64,000 nucleotides of DNA from Streptomyces sp. ISL-11. GTDB lineage: Bacteria; Actinomycetota; Actinomycetes; Streptomycetales; Streptomycetaceae. The position numbers and the translations under genes were made by a program. Numbering within the stretch: position 1 is the first letter of the stretch; each line of letters begins with the position of its first letter. Below, in pieces: positions 48,616-57,128 of the stretch. The notes beneath the pieces were generated by a model, which saw nothing but the letters and a program-made list of their open reading frames with translations, searched no databases and had not been told where the DNA came from. The DNA lies in contig NZ_JAGGOL010000036.1 of NCBI RefSeq assembly GCF_018614525.1, positions 28,120 through 92,119 of the forward strand, in the 5' to 3' direction.

Positions 48616-49638
48616 TCAGGTCGCGGTGTCCAGGGTCCGGGGGACATGGGGAACGGGCGTGCGCAGCAGGCCCAGCTCGGCCGCGCGGGCGCCCGCCTGG
48701 AAGCGGCTGACCGCGCCCAGCTCCGCCATCGCGGCCTTCATGTAACGGCGGCACGTCCGGGTCGAGACGGCCAGCCGGCGTGCGATCACCTCGTCCTTCA
48801 ACCCGGCCGCCATCAGGTGCAGTACGGTCCGGTTCAGCTCGTCGGCGACCTTCTCGTACGGCGCTTCCTGCGGGTCGAACGGCTGCCCGAGCATCCAGAC
48901 GTCCTCGAACCGGCGGTACATGAACTCGGCGACGGTCGTGTTGGTCACCAACGCCGCGCCGCCGCCCCCGCCGTCCGCCGTCGACTGCGGCACGAAGACC
49001 AGGGACCGGTCGAACACCACGAGGTGCTCGCAGACCTCGGCACTGGTGCGCACCTCGGCCCCGGCCTCGGCCGCCTGGCACACATAGGCGCGGGTGGCCA
49101 GGCTGGCCCGCTCGGCGTGCTGGTACAGGATGCGCATCCGCACGCCCCGGCGCAGCAGTGCCAGGCTCCAGGCGCGCGCGTGCTGTACGGCCTCCGCGTC
49201 GCGGCCGTTGCTCGGCTGGATCGCCACCGCCTCGTGCCGGCAGCGGCGGGCGGCCGCGGCCAACTGGCGCTGTACCTCCGCCGGGTCATGGACGGTACGG
49301 GTGCCGTCCGCGGGCTGTGCCGACCCGGCGCTGTCCTGGTAGACGGGCACCAGCGCGTGCAACTGGCCGCGCATCCGCGCGATGCGTTGCTCGTGTTCGT
49401 GGATGTCGCGCTCCAGCGGGCCGCACGCGATCGCCTCGGCGACCTCCGGGTGCACGGCGACCAGCGGGCTCCCGCCGCCGGCCGAGGAGAGCAGGCCCAT
49501 CGCGCGGAGCGCGTCACGGGCATGTGCCAGTTCACCTGGGGAGATGCCGAGCTTCTCCATGATCGTGGCCTCGTGGAAGGAACCGTGCCGAAGAGCCAGC
49601 GTGTAGGCGGAAACGCAGGTGGAATCCAGCTCTGTCAA
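48616..49638 (-). CDS. LuxR-family (HTH_LuxR/TrmB-like) cluster regulator
   Basis: A 340-residue regulator. The N-terminal 90 residues resemble a TrmB-type winged helix (ISPGELAHARDALRAMGLL), the middle is a sensor part, and the C-terminal LuxR helix-turn-helix is LMAAGLKDEVIARRLAVSTRTCRRYMKAAMAELG (about 278-311). This is the single-domain LuxR type common in Streptomyces secondary-metabolite clusters. It is divergent from the KAS III gene; two long direct repeats in the shared promoter are its likely binding sites. Confidence 0.85.
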   Translation of the reverse strand: MTELDSTCVSAYTLALRHGSFHEATIMEKLGISPGELAHARDALRAMGLLSSAGGGSPLVAVHPEVAEAIACGPLERDIHEHEQRIARMRGQLHALVPVYQDSAGSAQPADGTRTVHDPAEVQRQLAAAARRCRHEAVAIQPSNGRDAEAVQHARAWSLALLRRGVRMRILYQHAERASLATRAYVCQAAEAGAEVRTSAEVCEHLVVFDRSLVFVPQSTADGGGGGAALVTNTTVAEFMYRRFEDVWMLGQPFDPQEAPYEKVADELNRTVLHLMAAGLKDEVIARRLAVSTRTCRRYMKAAMAELGAVSRFQAGARAAELGLLRTPVPHVPRTLDTAT

Positions 49639-49691
49639 CTTTTGCCCCCGGTATTCTCAACGTCCTTGATCGCTCCCCCGATTTCCACTTC

Positions 49692-49752
49692 TTGCCAGGT
49701 CACTATAGGACACCGCTTTCCGGTTTTTGCCAGGTCACTATAGGACATCGCT
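49692..49752. promoter_or_regulatory. Two 26-bp direct repeats in the divergent promoter
   Basis: TTGCCAGGTCACTATAGGAC starts at 49692 and again at 49727; with the following AYCGCT the match is 25 of 26. The 35-bp period leaves nine bases between units. The position between the LuxR and KAS III genes suggests activator sites. Confidence 0.75.
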
Positions 49753-49863
49753 GCGTCGTGGCCCGGCGGTCGGGACACTGCGCATACTCGATGTGTCACG
49801 GCCGGTGCCGCGCCACGCACCCGTGTCCGTGACGGGGGAAATGCCACAAGGGGGGACAACGGG

Positions 49864-50880
49864 GTGCGCAACAACCGGGCGACGTATGCCCAGATCATTG
49901 ATGTGGTCAGCTATCTTCCCGAACGTGTCGTCGCCAATGGCTCGGGGGACGCCGGCGACGAACTGGGGGAAGATCCATTTTTTCGCGGAGTGGCCGAGCG
50001 CCGGTTCGCCTCGCCCGACCACACGTCGGCGGACCTCGGTACCCGCGCGGTCGGGAAACTCCTGGGCCGCACCGGCCTGGACGCCGCCGACATCGACCTC
50101 ATCATCTACAACTGCGTCTTCAACGACACCTTCTGGCCCGGCATCGGGCCGGCGGTGCAGCACGGCGTCGGCGCGCGGCGCGCGGCGATCCTGCAGGTCG
50201 ACACGAGCTGCTGCTCCTGGCTGTCCGCGCTGCGCACGGCCGCGGCGTTCATCGAGTCCGGGCAGCACCGCAACGTCGTCGTCCTGACCGTCACCAACTT
50301 CGTCTCGCGGCTGCCGGAATTCCAGAAGTCCGCGCGGTCGCGCGTCCTCGGCGACGGCGCCACCGCGACGCTGCTGGCGCCGGGGGAGCGGACGATCCTG
50401 TCCACGTACGAGCGGTCGCACGGCGAGCACTACGGACTGCTCCGCTTCGAACCGGACGTCGTGGACGGCGTGTTCAAGGACTACTGGGAGCGGGGCTGCG
50501 GCCCCATCACCGTCAGCTTCACCCGTGAGCGCATCGACGCGCTGCGCGAGAACGCGATGAGCCTCGTACCCGAGGCCGTAGCGATCAGCCTCGACCGGGC
50601 CGGGTTCAAAAGCCGGGACGTCGCGCTCCTCATCACCCACCAGCCGAACGAGGAGTACCTCGCCGAGTGGCGCCGGCGCTGTGGCATCGAACCGCCGCGC
50701 GCGCACGACACGCTCGCCAAGTACGGCAACCTGTTCGCCGGCTCGATCCCGGTGACCCTGGCCGACGCGCTGGACAACTCCCTGGTCAAGCCGGGCGAGG
50801 TGCTGGCGCTGGGCACCTTCTCCAACGGCGGGGACATGGTCAGCGCGATGACGCTGCGCTGGCCCGCGGCCCGGGTGTGA
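49864..50880 (+). CDS. KAS III-family condensing or acyl-transferring enzyme
   Basis: A 338-residue FabH-like protein. The catalytic triad is complete: Cys in VDTSCCSWLSAL (near 116), His in THQPNEEYL (near 260) and Asn in YGNLFAGSIP (near 290). The N-terminus lacks the GxGxYxP of true FabH, as in specialised homologues. GTG 49864 follows AAGGGGGGA. It opens the cluster. In carbazole alkaloid biosynthesis a KAS III homologue condenses a ThDP-derived alpha-hydroxy-beta-keto acid with 3-hydroxybutyryl-ACP; in xenocyloin biosynthesis KAS III-like enzymes acylate an acyloin. Either role fits. Confidence 0.85.
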   Translation: MRNNRATYAQIIDVVSYLPERVVANGSGDAGDELGEDPFFRGVAERRFASPDHTSADLGTRAVGKLLGRTGLDAADIDLIIYNCVFNDTFWPGIGPAVQHGVGARRAAILQVDTSCCSWLSALRTAAAFIESGQHRNVVVLTVTNFVSRLPEFQKSARSRVLGDGATATLLAPGERTILSTYERSHGEHYGLLRFEPDVVDGVFKDYWERGCGPITVSFTRERIDALRENAMSLVPEAVAISLDRAGFKSRDVALLITHQPNEEYLAEWRRRCGIEPPRAHDTLAKYGNLFAGSIPVTLADALDNSLVKPGEVLALGTFSNGGDMVSAMTLRWPAARV

Positions 50881-51038
50881 GCCGCGGATCCGGCGCGGTC
50901 CCGCACCGGACCCCGGGGTGATTCCACTGATACGCGTGATTCCGTTTCGGTCGCCGCGCGCTGCCCGCGCGTTTCCGAATTCGCGAATTCCGCTTCTCCT
51001 TTCCGTTGCTTCGCATCTTTCGCATTCAAGGGGGCGCC

Positions 51039-51749
51039 ATGACGCCTGAGCTGAATCCCGCCACCGAGCCGGCCGGTTCCGACCTGGCCCGGCTGGATCT
51101 CATCCGCTGTGAGAACACCGACGCGGAGGACATCCACAAATTGATGGTCGACATGACCAAGGAGTCCTACTCGCACGACGAGGTATTCGGCTCGTTCTGT
51201 ACCCTCGGCGAGCACATCGACGTCCCGTACGACGTGGTTTTCGACTACCTGGCCGATATCCGTTCCCTGGAGGAATGGTCGTACAGCATGCGGGAACTGA
51301 AGCACGTCGGCGGCGGCCTCTACCGCGGGCGCGAGGCCATCCAGCCCGGCACCGAGATCTTCATCCGCGCGGACGTGCTGAAGGGCCCCGAGCACGGGCA
51401 GGTGGTCTGGCCCTGTGCCTGGGACCAGGGGCACGAGCTGTGGATGCGCTACTACTTCACCGTCGTCGACGCCTGGCGCACCCTGCGCCGCCCCGGAACG
51501 TTGATCGTCTGGACGAACTGCCGGCACCCCTATTACGACCGCGACGTCACGGACGTACCGGATTACATCGCCGCCGGCCGGGCGCGCACCGACCGCTACT
51601 GGGTCGGGGACATCTGGCCCCAGTTCGACGCGATCCACAAGGTCGAGATGGCCAACCTCAAGCGGATCCTCGAACACCGCTTCTCGGTCGGCGCCGTCGG
51701 TCCGGCCGGCTCCGCCACGGCGTCAGGACGGTCCGATGCGGTTGGCTGA
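51039..51749 (+). CDS. SRPBCC (START-like) protein, candidate aromatase/cyclase
   Basis: A 236-residue protein with a helix-grip fold suggested by HIDVPYDVVFDYLADIRSLEEWSYSMRELKHVGGGLYRGRE and a long C-terminal helix (FDAIHKVEMANLKRILEHRF). The N-terminal 45 residues are an extra segment with MVDMTKESY. The cavity fold is used by polyketide aromatases, and a relative cyclises the ring in carquinostatin-type carbazole formation. It follows the KAS III gene by 158 bp and overlaps the ThDP gene by 14 bp. Cyclase activity is inference. Confidence 0.7.
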   Translation: MTPELNPATEPAGSDLARLDLIRCENTDAEDIHKLMVDMTKESYSHDEVFGSFCTLGEHIDVPYDVVFDYLADIRSLEEWSYSMRELKHVGGGLYRGREAIQPGTEIFIRADVLKGPEHGQVVWPCAWDQGHELWMRYYFTVVDAWRTLRRPGTLIVWTNCRHPYYDRDVTDVPDYIAAGRARTDRYWVGDIWPQFDAIHKVEMANLKRILEHRFSVGAVGPAGSATASGRSDAVG

Positions 51750-53502
51750 CGCACTGGTCTCCACGCTGCGCGACTGGGACGTCCGGCACGTCTTCGGCGT
51801 CAGCGGGGCCAACATCGAGCACGTCCACGACGCGATCCACCGCCTCGGCGGCGACCGGCTGCGGTCGGTCATGGCCCGGCGCGAGGACGGCGCCGCGTTC
51901 ATGGCCGACGGCCGGGCCCGCGTCCACCGCACCCTCGGCGTCTGCTGCGCGACCTCCGGCGGCGGCATGGTCAACCTGCTGGCCGGACTCGCCGAGTCGT
52001 ACGCGGAGTCGGTCCCGGTCCTGGCCCTCATCGGACAGCCGCCACGGCAGTTCGAGGGGCGCGGCGCCTTCCAGGACTCGTCCGGGATCGGCCGCACGGT
52101 CGACGCCACCGGCCTGCTGCGGGCGGCGACCAAGCGGGTCGCCAAGATCGAGGACCCGGCCGACTTCTGGCCCGAGCTGCGCGCGGCCGCGGTCGCGGCG
52201 CTCACCGGCCGCCCCGGCCCGGTGGCGCTGCTGCTGCCCCGCGACGTCTTCGACCTGCCCGTGGGCCCCCGGCCCGCGGACTGGCCGGCCGACCTGTCCG
52301 CCCTGCTCACGCCCCGGGCGGTGGATCGGCACACCGTCCGCCCGCTCTTCGACGCGCTCCGCGCGGCCCACCGTCCGGTCCTGCTCATCGGACACGGCGT
52401 GCGCCGCAGCGGCGCCGCCGACGAGATCACCTCCTTCGCCCGCCGCGCGGGCGTCCCGGTGGCCGCCACCATGGCGGCGCGCGGCGAGTTCCCGAACGAC
52501 GACCCGCTGTTCCTGGGGGTCGCGGGCGCCGCGGGCCACCCCTCGGCGCACACCTACCTCAAGGAGTCCGACCTCGTCGTCGCGGTCGGCACCGGGCTCG
52601 GCGTCATGACCCGGGCGCCGCTCGGCAGGCTGGACCCCGGACGGCTCGCCGTGGTCAACATCGACCCCGGCGAGGCCGAGCGGGCCACCGCGCCCGGCAT
52701 CGTGGTCGCCGAGGACGCCAAAGCGGCCTTCCGCACCCTGTCGGCGCTCCTCGACGCCGAGCCGTTCACCGCGCCTCCGCCCGACGGCTACGAACTGCGC
52801 CGGTACCGCCCGCGCCTGGCGCCCGTCACCGGCAGGCCGCACGACGCGCGCACCACACGCGACACCCTGCGCCAGAGCGAGGCGATCCGGGTCATCGAGG
52901 ACTACCTGCCGCGCGGCGGCAACATCCTGCTGGACGCGGGCAACTGCGCCTCCGCCGCCATCCACCTGGCGCAGGTGCCCGAGGGCGCCTCGTCGACCAT
53001 CGCCCTCGGCATGGGCGGCATGGGCTACAGCATCGCCGCGGCGATCGGCGCCCAGCTGGGCTCGGCCCCGGACGCGCGGACCGTCGTCCTCTGTGGTGAC
53101 GGGGCCTTCCTGATGAACGGCTTCGAGGTCCACACCGCCGTGGCCGAGCGGCTGCCCGTCCTGTACGTGGTCTTCAACAACAACATGCACGGCATGTGCG
53201 TCACCCGCCAGCAGACGTTCTTCGACTCGCGCCTGGAGTGCGTGAGCTATCCGGCGCTGGACGTGGCCACGGTGGCGTGCGGCCTGGGCGGGCCCGACCG
53301 GCTGTGGGTCGGCACCGCGGGCACGCCGCACGAACTGCGCGACCGGCTGGCCGACTACCACGACCGCCACACACACCTCCCGGGCGTCCTCGAACTGAGG
53401 CTCCCCGCCGAGGAAGTGCCGCCCTTCGCGGCCTTCCTGCCGGAGGACGAGCCGACGTACGTCGTCGGACGCCGGGCCGACAGCCGGGTACTGGCCGGCT
53501 GA
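51736..53502 (+). CDS. ThDP-dependent acetolactate-synthase-like enzyme
   Basis: A 588-residue three-domain ThDP enzyme. The PYR domain has the activating Glu in MARREDGAAFMADG (near 49), the middle domain spans about 190-330, and the PP domain has the cofactor motif CGDGAFLMNGFEVHTAV ending in VFNNN (near 455-482). It probably decarboxylates a 2-oxo acid and adds the activated aldehyde to another carbonyl, an acyloin-type reaction. Start ATG 51736 overlaps the SRPBCC stop region, so the two are coupled. The aminotransferase of the cluster could supply the 2-oxo acid. Confidence 0.88.
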   Translation: MRLADALVSTLRDWDVRHVFGVSGANIEHVHDAIHRLGGDRLRSVMARREDGAAFMADGRARVHRTLGVCCATSGGGMVNLLAGLAESYAESVPVLALIGQPPRQFEGRGAFQDSSGIGRTVDATGLLRAATKRVAKIEDPADFWPELRAAAVAALTGRPGPVALLLPRDVFDLPVGPRPADWPADLSALLTPRAVDRHTVRPLFDALRAAHRPVLLIGHGVRRSGAADEITSFARRAGVPVAATMAARGEFPNDDPLFLGVAGAAGHPSAHTYLKESDLVVAVGTGLGVMTRAPLGRLDPGRLAVVNIDPGEAERATAPGIVVAEDAKAAFRTLSALLDAEPFTAPPPDGYELRRYRPRLAPVTGRPHDARTTRDTLRQSEAIRVIEDYLPRGGNILLDAGNCASAAIHLAQVPEGASSTIALGMGGMGYSIAAAIGAQLGSAPDARTVVLCGDGAFLMNGFEVHTAVAERLPVLYVVFNNNMHGMCVTRQQTFFDSRLECVSYPALDVATVACGLGGPDRLWVGTAGTPHELRDRLADYHDRHTHLPGVLELRLPAEEVPPFAAFLPEDEPTYVVGRRADSRVLAG

Positions 53503-53527
53503 GCACAGAACGATCAGGGGGAAATCG

Positions 53528-55123
53528 ATGGAGCAAGAATCTCGCCGTGCCTTCCTCGCCGAGCACGCCGCCGACGGCGGTGCCGCGGCCGACGGGCGGA
53601 CACCACCGGCCGAGGCGGACACCGCCGCGAGCGGCGGGGCGATCACGGTCACGCCCGGCGACTCCCGGTACGCCGATCTGACTCGCGGATACAACCTGCG
53701 CTGGGTCTTCCGCCCGGAGGCCATCCGCATGGCCGACAGCCGGCGGCAGGTCGAGGACGCGGTCCGCGAGGCGTTCCGGGCCGGCAAGAGGATCGCCGTC
53801 CGCAGCGGCGGTCACTGTTACGAGGGCTTCGGCACCGACGCGAAGGTCGTCATCGATCTGTCGAGCATGAACTCCGTGACCTTCGACGCGTCGCGCGGGG
53901 CGTTCGCCATCGAGCCCGGGGCGACGCTCGGAGAGGTCTACGAGGCCCTGTACGAGACGTGGGGCGTCGTCCTGCCCGGCGGCGCCTGCCCCTCGGTGGG
54001 CATCGGCGGGCACATCGCCGGCGGCGGCCACGGGCCGCTGTCCCGGCTGCACGGCATCACCACCGACTACCTGCACGCCGTCGAAGTGGTCACCGTCAAC
54101 GCCGCGGGCCGCGTCACCACCGTCGTCGCCACCCGCGAGGACTACGAGCACGGCCGGCCCAAGGGCGCGCTGTGGTGGGCGCACACCGGCGGGGGCGGCG
54201 GCAACTTCGGCGTCGTCACCCGCTACTGGTTCCGCACCCCCGGCGGCAAGGGCGACGATCCCCGGCGGCTCCTGCCCAAGCCCCCCGGCGAGGTGTTCGT
54301 CTCCACCGTCACCTGGTCGTGGGAGGGGATGACGGAGGCGGCCTTCACCCGGCTCGCGAAGAACTACAGCTCCTGGTGCGAACGGCACGCCGCGGGCTCG
54401 GCCTACGACAGCCTCTACAGCCAGTTCCAGCCGACACCGCGCGCCGCCGGCTCATTCAGCATGATCACGCAGTTCGACGCCACCGGCCCGGACGCGGAAC
54501 GGCTGCTGGACGCGTACTTCGCGGAGATCAACGAGGGGACGGGCCTGACCCCGCGGGTGGAGAAGCGGCGCCTGCCGTGGCTGCACGCCACCCAGTGGCC
54601 GGGCCTCGCCGGCCCGAACACCCCCACCTTCCGGTTCAAGGCCAAGTCGGCGTACCAGCGCCGCACCCTGCCGGACCGGCAGATCCGCGCGATGTACAAG
54701 TACCTCACGGAGGTCGAGTACCCGAACCCGGCGGCCCGGCTGCTCATGATCGCCTTCGGCGGGAAGACCAACACCAGGGCGCGCGAGGCGACGGCGTTCC
54801 CGCACCGCGACGCGGTGATGGAGATGCACTATGTCACCGCCTGGTACGAGGACGCCGAGGAGCCCGTCCACCTCCAGTGGATCCGCGACTTCTACGCGGC
54901 CGTGTACGCCGACACCGGCGGCGTGCCCGTCACCAACGCCGAGACCGACGGCTGCTACTTCAACTACCCGGACGTCGACCTCGACGACCCCGAGTTCAAC
55001 CGGTCGGGCGTCTCCGCGCACCGGCTCTACTACGGCGAGAACTACGAGGCCCTCATCGAGGCCAAGCGCGCCTTCGACCCGCACGACGTCTTCCAGCACA
55101 CCCAGTCGCTCCCGGCGAAGTGA
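53528..55123 (+). CDS. Berberine-bridge-type FAD oxidoreductase
   Basis: A 531-residue BBE-like flavoenzyme. FAD-binding motifs are RSGGHCYEGF (near 95) and GGACPSVGIGGHIAGGGHGPLSR (near 155-177). The His of the first and Cys of the second would hold FAD by two covalent bonds, as in oligosaccharide and alkaloid oxidases. The C-terminal BBE motif is NYPDVDL...YYGENYEALIEAKRAFDPHDVF. The N-terminus has SRRAFL, a twin-arginine-like motif, but no hydrophobic segment after it. It likely performs an oxidative cyclisation or dehydrogenation on the cluster product. Confidence 0.9.
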   Translation: MEQESRRAFLAEHAADGGAAADGRTPPAEADTAASGGAITVTPGDSRYADLTRGYNLRWVFRPEAIRMADSRRQVEDAVREAFRAGKRIAVRSGGHCYEGFGTDAKVVIDLSSMNSVTFDASRGAFAIEPGATLGEVYEALYETWGVVLPGGACPSVGIGGHIAGGGHGPLSRLHGITTDYLHAVEVVTVNAAGRVTTVVATREDYEHGRPKGALWWAHTGGGGGNFGVVTRYWFRTPGGKGDDPRRLLPKPPGEVFVSTVTWSWEGMTEAAFTRLAKNYSSWCERHAAGSAYDSLYSQFQPTPRAAGSFSMITQFDATGPDAERLLDAYFAEINEGTGLTPRVEKRRLPWLHATQWPGLAGPNTPTFRFKAKSAYQRRTLPDRQIRAMYKYLTEVEYPNPAARLLMIAFGGKTNTRAREATAFPHRDAVMEMHYVTAWYEDAEEPVHLQWIRDFYAAVYADTGGVPVTNAETDGCYFNYPDVDLDDPEFNRSGVSAHRLYYGENYEALIEAKRAFDPHDVFQHTQSLPAK

Positions 55124-55137
55124 GGGGCCCGCCCCGG

Positions 55138-56169
55138 ATGTTACGAGAACTCGAACTCAGGCTGCACCTCAACGAGAACCCCTACCCGCCCCTGCCCGAG
55201 GTGCGCGACGCCCTCGCGGCGGAGCTGGACGCGGTGAACCGCTATCCCGAGTTCACCCCGGAGACCCTCGTCACCATGGTCGCCCAGTGGCTGGGCGTCG
55301 CCCGCGAACAGGTGGCGGTCGGCAGCGGTTCGGTCGGAATCGCCCTGCAGGTCCTGGACATGTGCACCGGACCGGGCGATCAAGTGATCTACGGATGGCG
55401 GTCGTTCGACGCCTATCCGCTCATCACCCGGATGGCCGGGGCCGAGCCCGTCGAGGTGGCCCTGACGCCCACCGGCGAGCAGGACCTCGACGGCATGCTC
55501 GCCGCCGTCACCCACCGGACCAGGGTCGTCGTGCTGTGCAACCCGCACAACCCGACGGGCACGACGATCGGCCGGCCGGCGATGGAACGCTTCCTCGCCG
55601 CCCTGCCCGACCGGGTCACGGTCGTCCTCGACGAGGCGTACCACGAGTTCTCCCGTGACCCCGGGGCGGCCGACGGCCTGGACCATCTCGCGGACCACCC
55701 CAATGTCGTGGTGCTGCGCACGTTCTCCAAGGCGTACGGACTGGCCGCCCTCCGGGTCGGTTACGCCGTCGCGGCGCCGGCGACGGCCGGGCGCGTCAGG
55801 GACCGGGCGCTGCCGTTCGGCATCGGCCGGCTCGCGCAGGTCGCGGTGGCCGCGTCACTGCGGGCCCGGGCGCAGCTGGCCGACCGCGTCGACGCGATCG
55901 TGGCGGAGCGCGACCGGCTGCGGGCGGAGCTCACCCGGCTCGGCTGGAGCAGCTTCCCCAGCCACGGCAACTTCCTGTGGCTCGACGCCGGCGCCCGCAG
56001 CGAGCACCTGGCCGCGGCGCTGAGCCGGGCCGGCGCCCTCGTGCGCTGCTACCCGGGCGAGGGACTGCGGCTCACCGTCGGCTCGCGGGAGGCCGACGAC
56101 CTCGTCCTGCGCGCGGCCGGATCCGTCGCCTCCGGAACGACGAAAGGGGCGCCGACGATGGCCCGTTGA
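55138..56169 (+). CDS. PLP aminotransferase, HisC-like, with TTA at codon 2
   Basis: A 343-residue class I/II aminotransferase of the histidinol-phosphate/aromatic group. LHLNENPYPPLP opens the fold, GSGSVGIALQVL binds the phosphate, NPHNPTGT and LDEAYHEF contact the PLP ring, and the Schiff-base Lys is in RTFSKAYGLAALRVGYA (near 203). It may convert an aromatic amino acid to the 2-oxo acid used by the ThDP enzyme. The second codon is TTA (55141-55143), so expression should need the bldA tRNA. GAGGGG is ten bases before the ATG; no later start preserves the LNENP motif. Confidence 0.88.
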   Translation: MLRELELRLHLNENPYPPLPEVRDALAAELDAVNRYPEFTPETLVTMVAQWLGVAREQVAVGSGSVGIALQVLDMCTGPGDQVIYGWRSFDAYPLITRMAGAEPVEVALTPTGEQDLDGMLAAVTHRTRVVVLCNPHNPTGTTIGRPAMERFLAALPDRVTVVLDEAYHEFSRDPGAADGLDHLADHPNVVVLRTFSKAYGLAALRVGYAVAAPATAGRVRDRALPFGIGRLAQVAVAASLRARAQLADRVDAIVAERDRLRAELTRLGWSSFPSHGNFLWLDAGARSEHLAAALSRAGALVRCYPGEGLRLTVGSREADDLVLRAAGSVASGTTKGAPTMAR

Positions 56170-56228
56170 CCCGATCAGGGACACAGTCGCAGGAAGACGC
56201 ACACAGCACACACCTTCGAAGGGACATG

Positions 56229-57068
56229 ATGAGCGAGACAATCTTGGTACTGGGAGCCACCGGCAAGACCGGCCGCCGGGTGACGGCCCGGCTGCGCGAG
56301 GCCGGCCGGGACGTACGGCCCGCGAGCCGGAGCGGCGGGACGCGCTTCGACTGGGGGGACGAGTCGACCTGGGCGGCGGCGCTGACCGGTGCCCAGGCCG
56401 TGTACCTGGTGCCGCCGACCCTGCCCAGCCAGGCACAGCAGGTGGTCCCGTCGTTCGTGAAGCGCGCCGTGTCGGCGGGCGTACGGCGGCTGGTGCTGCT
56501 GTCCGCCCGCGGCATCGACGCGGCGGGCGACGAGAAGCTCCTGACCTCCGAGCGCACGGTGCGGGAGTCCGGGGCGCAGTGGACCATCGTGCGGCCCGCC
56601 TGGTTCGCACAGAACTTCAGCGAGGCGTTCTTCCTCCCGCAGATCCTGGGCGGCGTCCTCGCGGTGCCCGCCGGCGAGGGCCGGGAACCGTTCGTGGACG
56701 TCGACGACATCGCCGACGTGGCGGTCGCCGCGCTCACCGGCGACGGTCACCACGGCAAGATCTACGAGCTCTCCGGACCGGAGGCGCTGTCGTTCGCCGA
56801 GGCGGCGGCGCGCATCGGCGCGGCGACCGGCCGGGAGATCCGCTTCGTCGACCTCGACAGCGATTCCTTCCTGAAGGGATCGGCCGACGCCGGTGTGCCG
56901 GACGAGCACGCCGCCATCCTCCTGGGCCTCTTCCAGGCCATTCGCAACGGGTGGGACGCGCACCTGAGCACCGGTGTGCGGGACGCCCTCGGCCGGGATC
57001 CCCGCGACTTCGACGCCTATGTGCGCGCGGCCGCCGAGTCGGGTGCGTGGGCCGGCACGTCCGACTGA
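56229..57068 (+). CDS. NmrA-like NAD(P)-binding oxidoreductase
   Basis: A 279-residue atypical short-chain reductase. The cofactor motif is VLGATGKTGRRV at the N-terminus, and the fold continues with VRRLVLLSARGID, IVRPAWFAQNF and PFVDVDDIADVAVAAL. Members reduce quinones, isoflavones or act as redox sensors. ATG at 56226 or 56229 is possible; GAAGGG spacing fits the second. It belongs to the cluster by position and strand and could reduce the flavoenzyme product. Confidence 0.85.
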   Translation: MSETILVLGATGKTGRRVTARLREAGRDVRPASRSGGTRFDWGDESTWAAALTGAQAVYLVPPTLPSQAQQVVPSFVKRAVSAGVRRLVLLSARGIDAAGDEKLLTSERTVRESGAQWTIVRPAWFAQNFSEAFFLPQILGGVLAVPAGEGREPFVDVDDIADVAVAALTGDGHHGKIYELSGPEALSFAEAAARIGAATGREIRFVDLDSDSFLKGSADAGVPDEHAAILLGLFQAIRNGWDAHLSTGVRDALGRDPRDFDAYVRAAAESGAWAGTSD

Positions 57069-57084
57069 TCACGTCCACACATGC

Positions 57085-57116
57085 GGGTGGCCGGCACCGG
57101 AAGGTGCCGGCCACCC
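57085..57116 (+). promoter_or_regulatory. Perfect 14-bp hairpin with GNRA loop before the methyltransferase
   Basis: GGGTGGCCGGCACC (57085-57098), loop GGAA, and GGTGCCGGCCACCC (57103-57116). The ribosome site GGGGAGGG begins at the next base. With no T-run it is not a standard terminator; it could control translation or protect a processed mRNA end. Confidence 0.65.
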
Positions 57117-57128
57117 GGGGAGGGTCGC

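Noticed and set aside
49701..49710. CACTATAGG in both promoter repeats resembles the core of a T7 phage promoter
   Set aside because: The upstream part of the phage promoter is missing and no phage polymerase is present; the identity is better explained by a duplicated regulator site.
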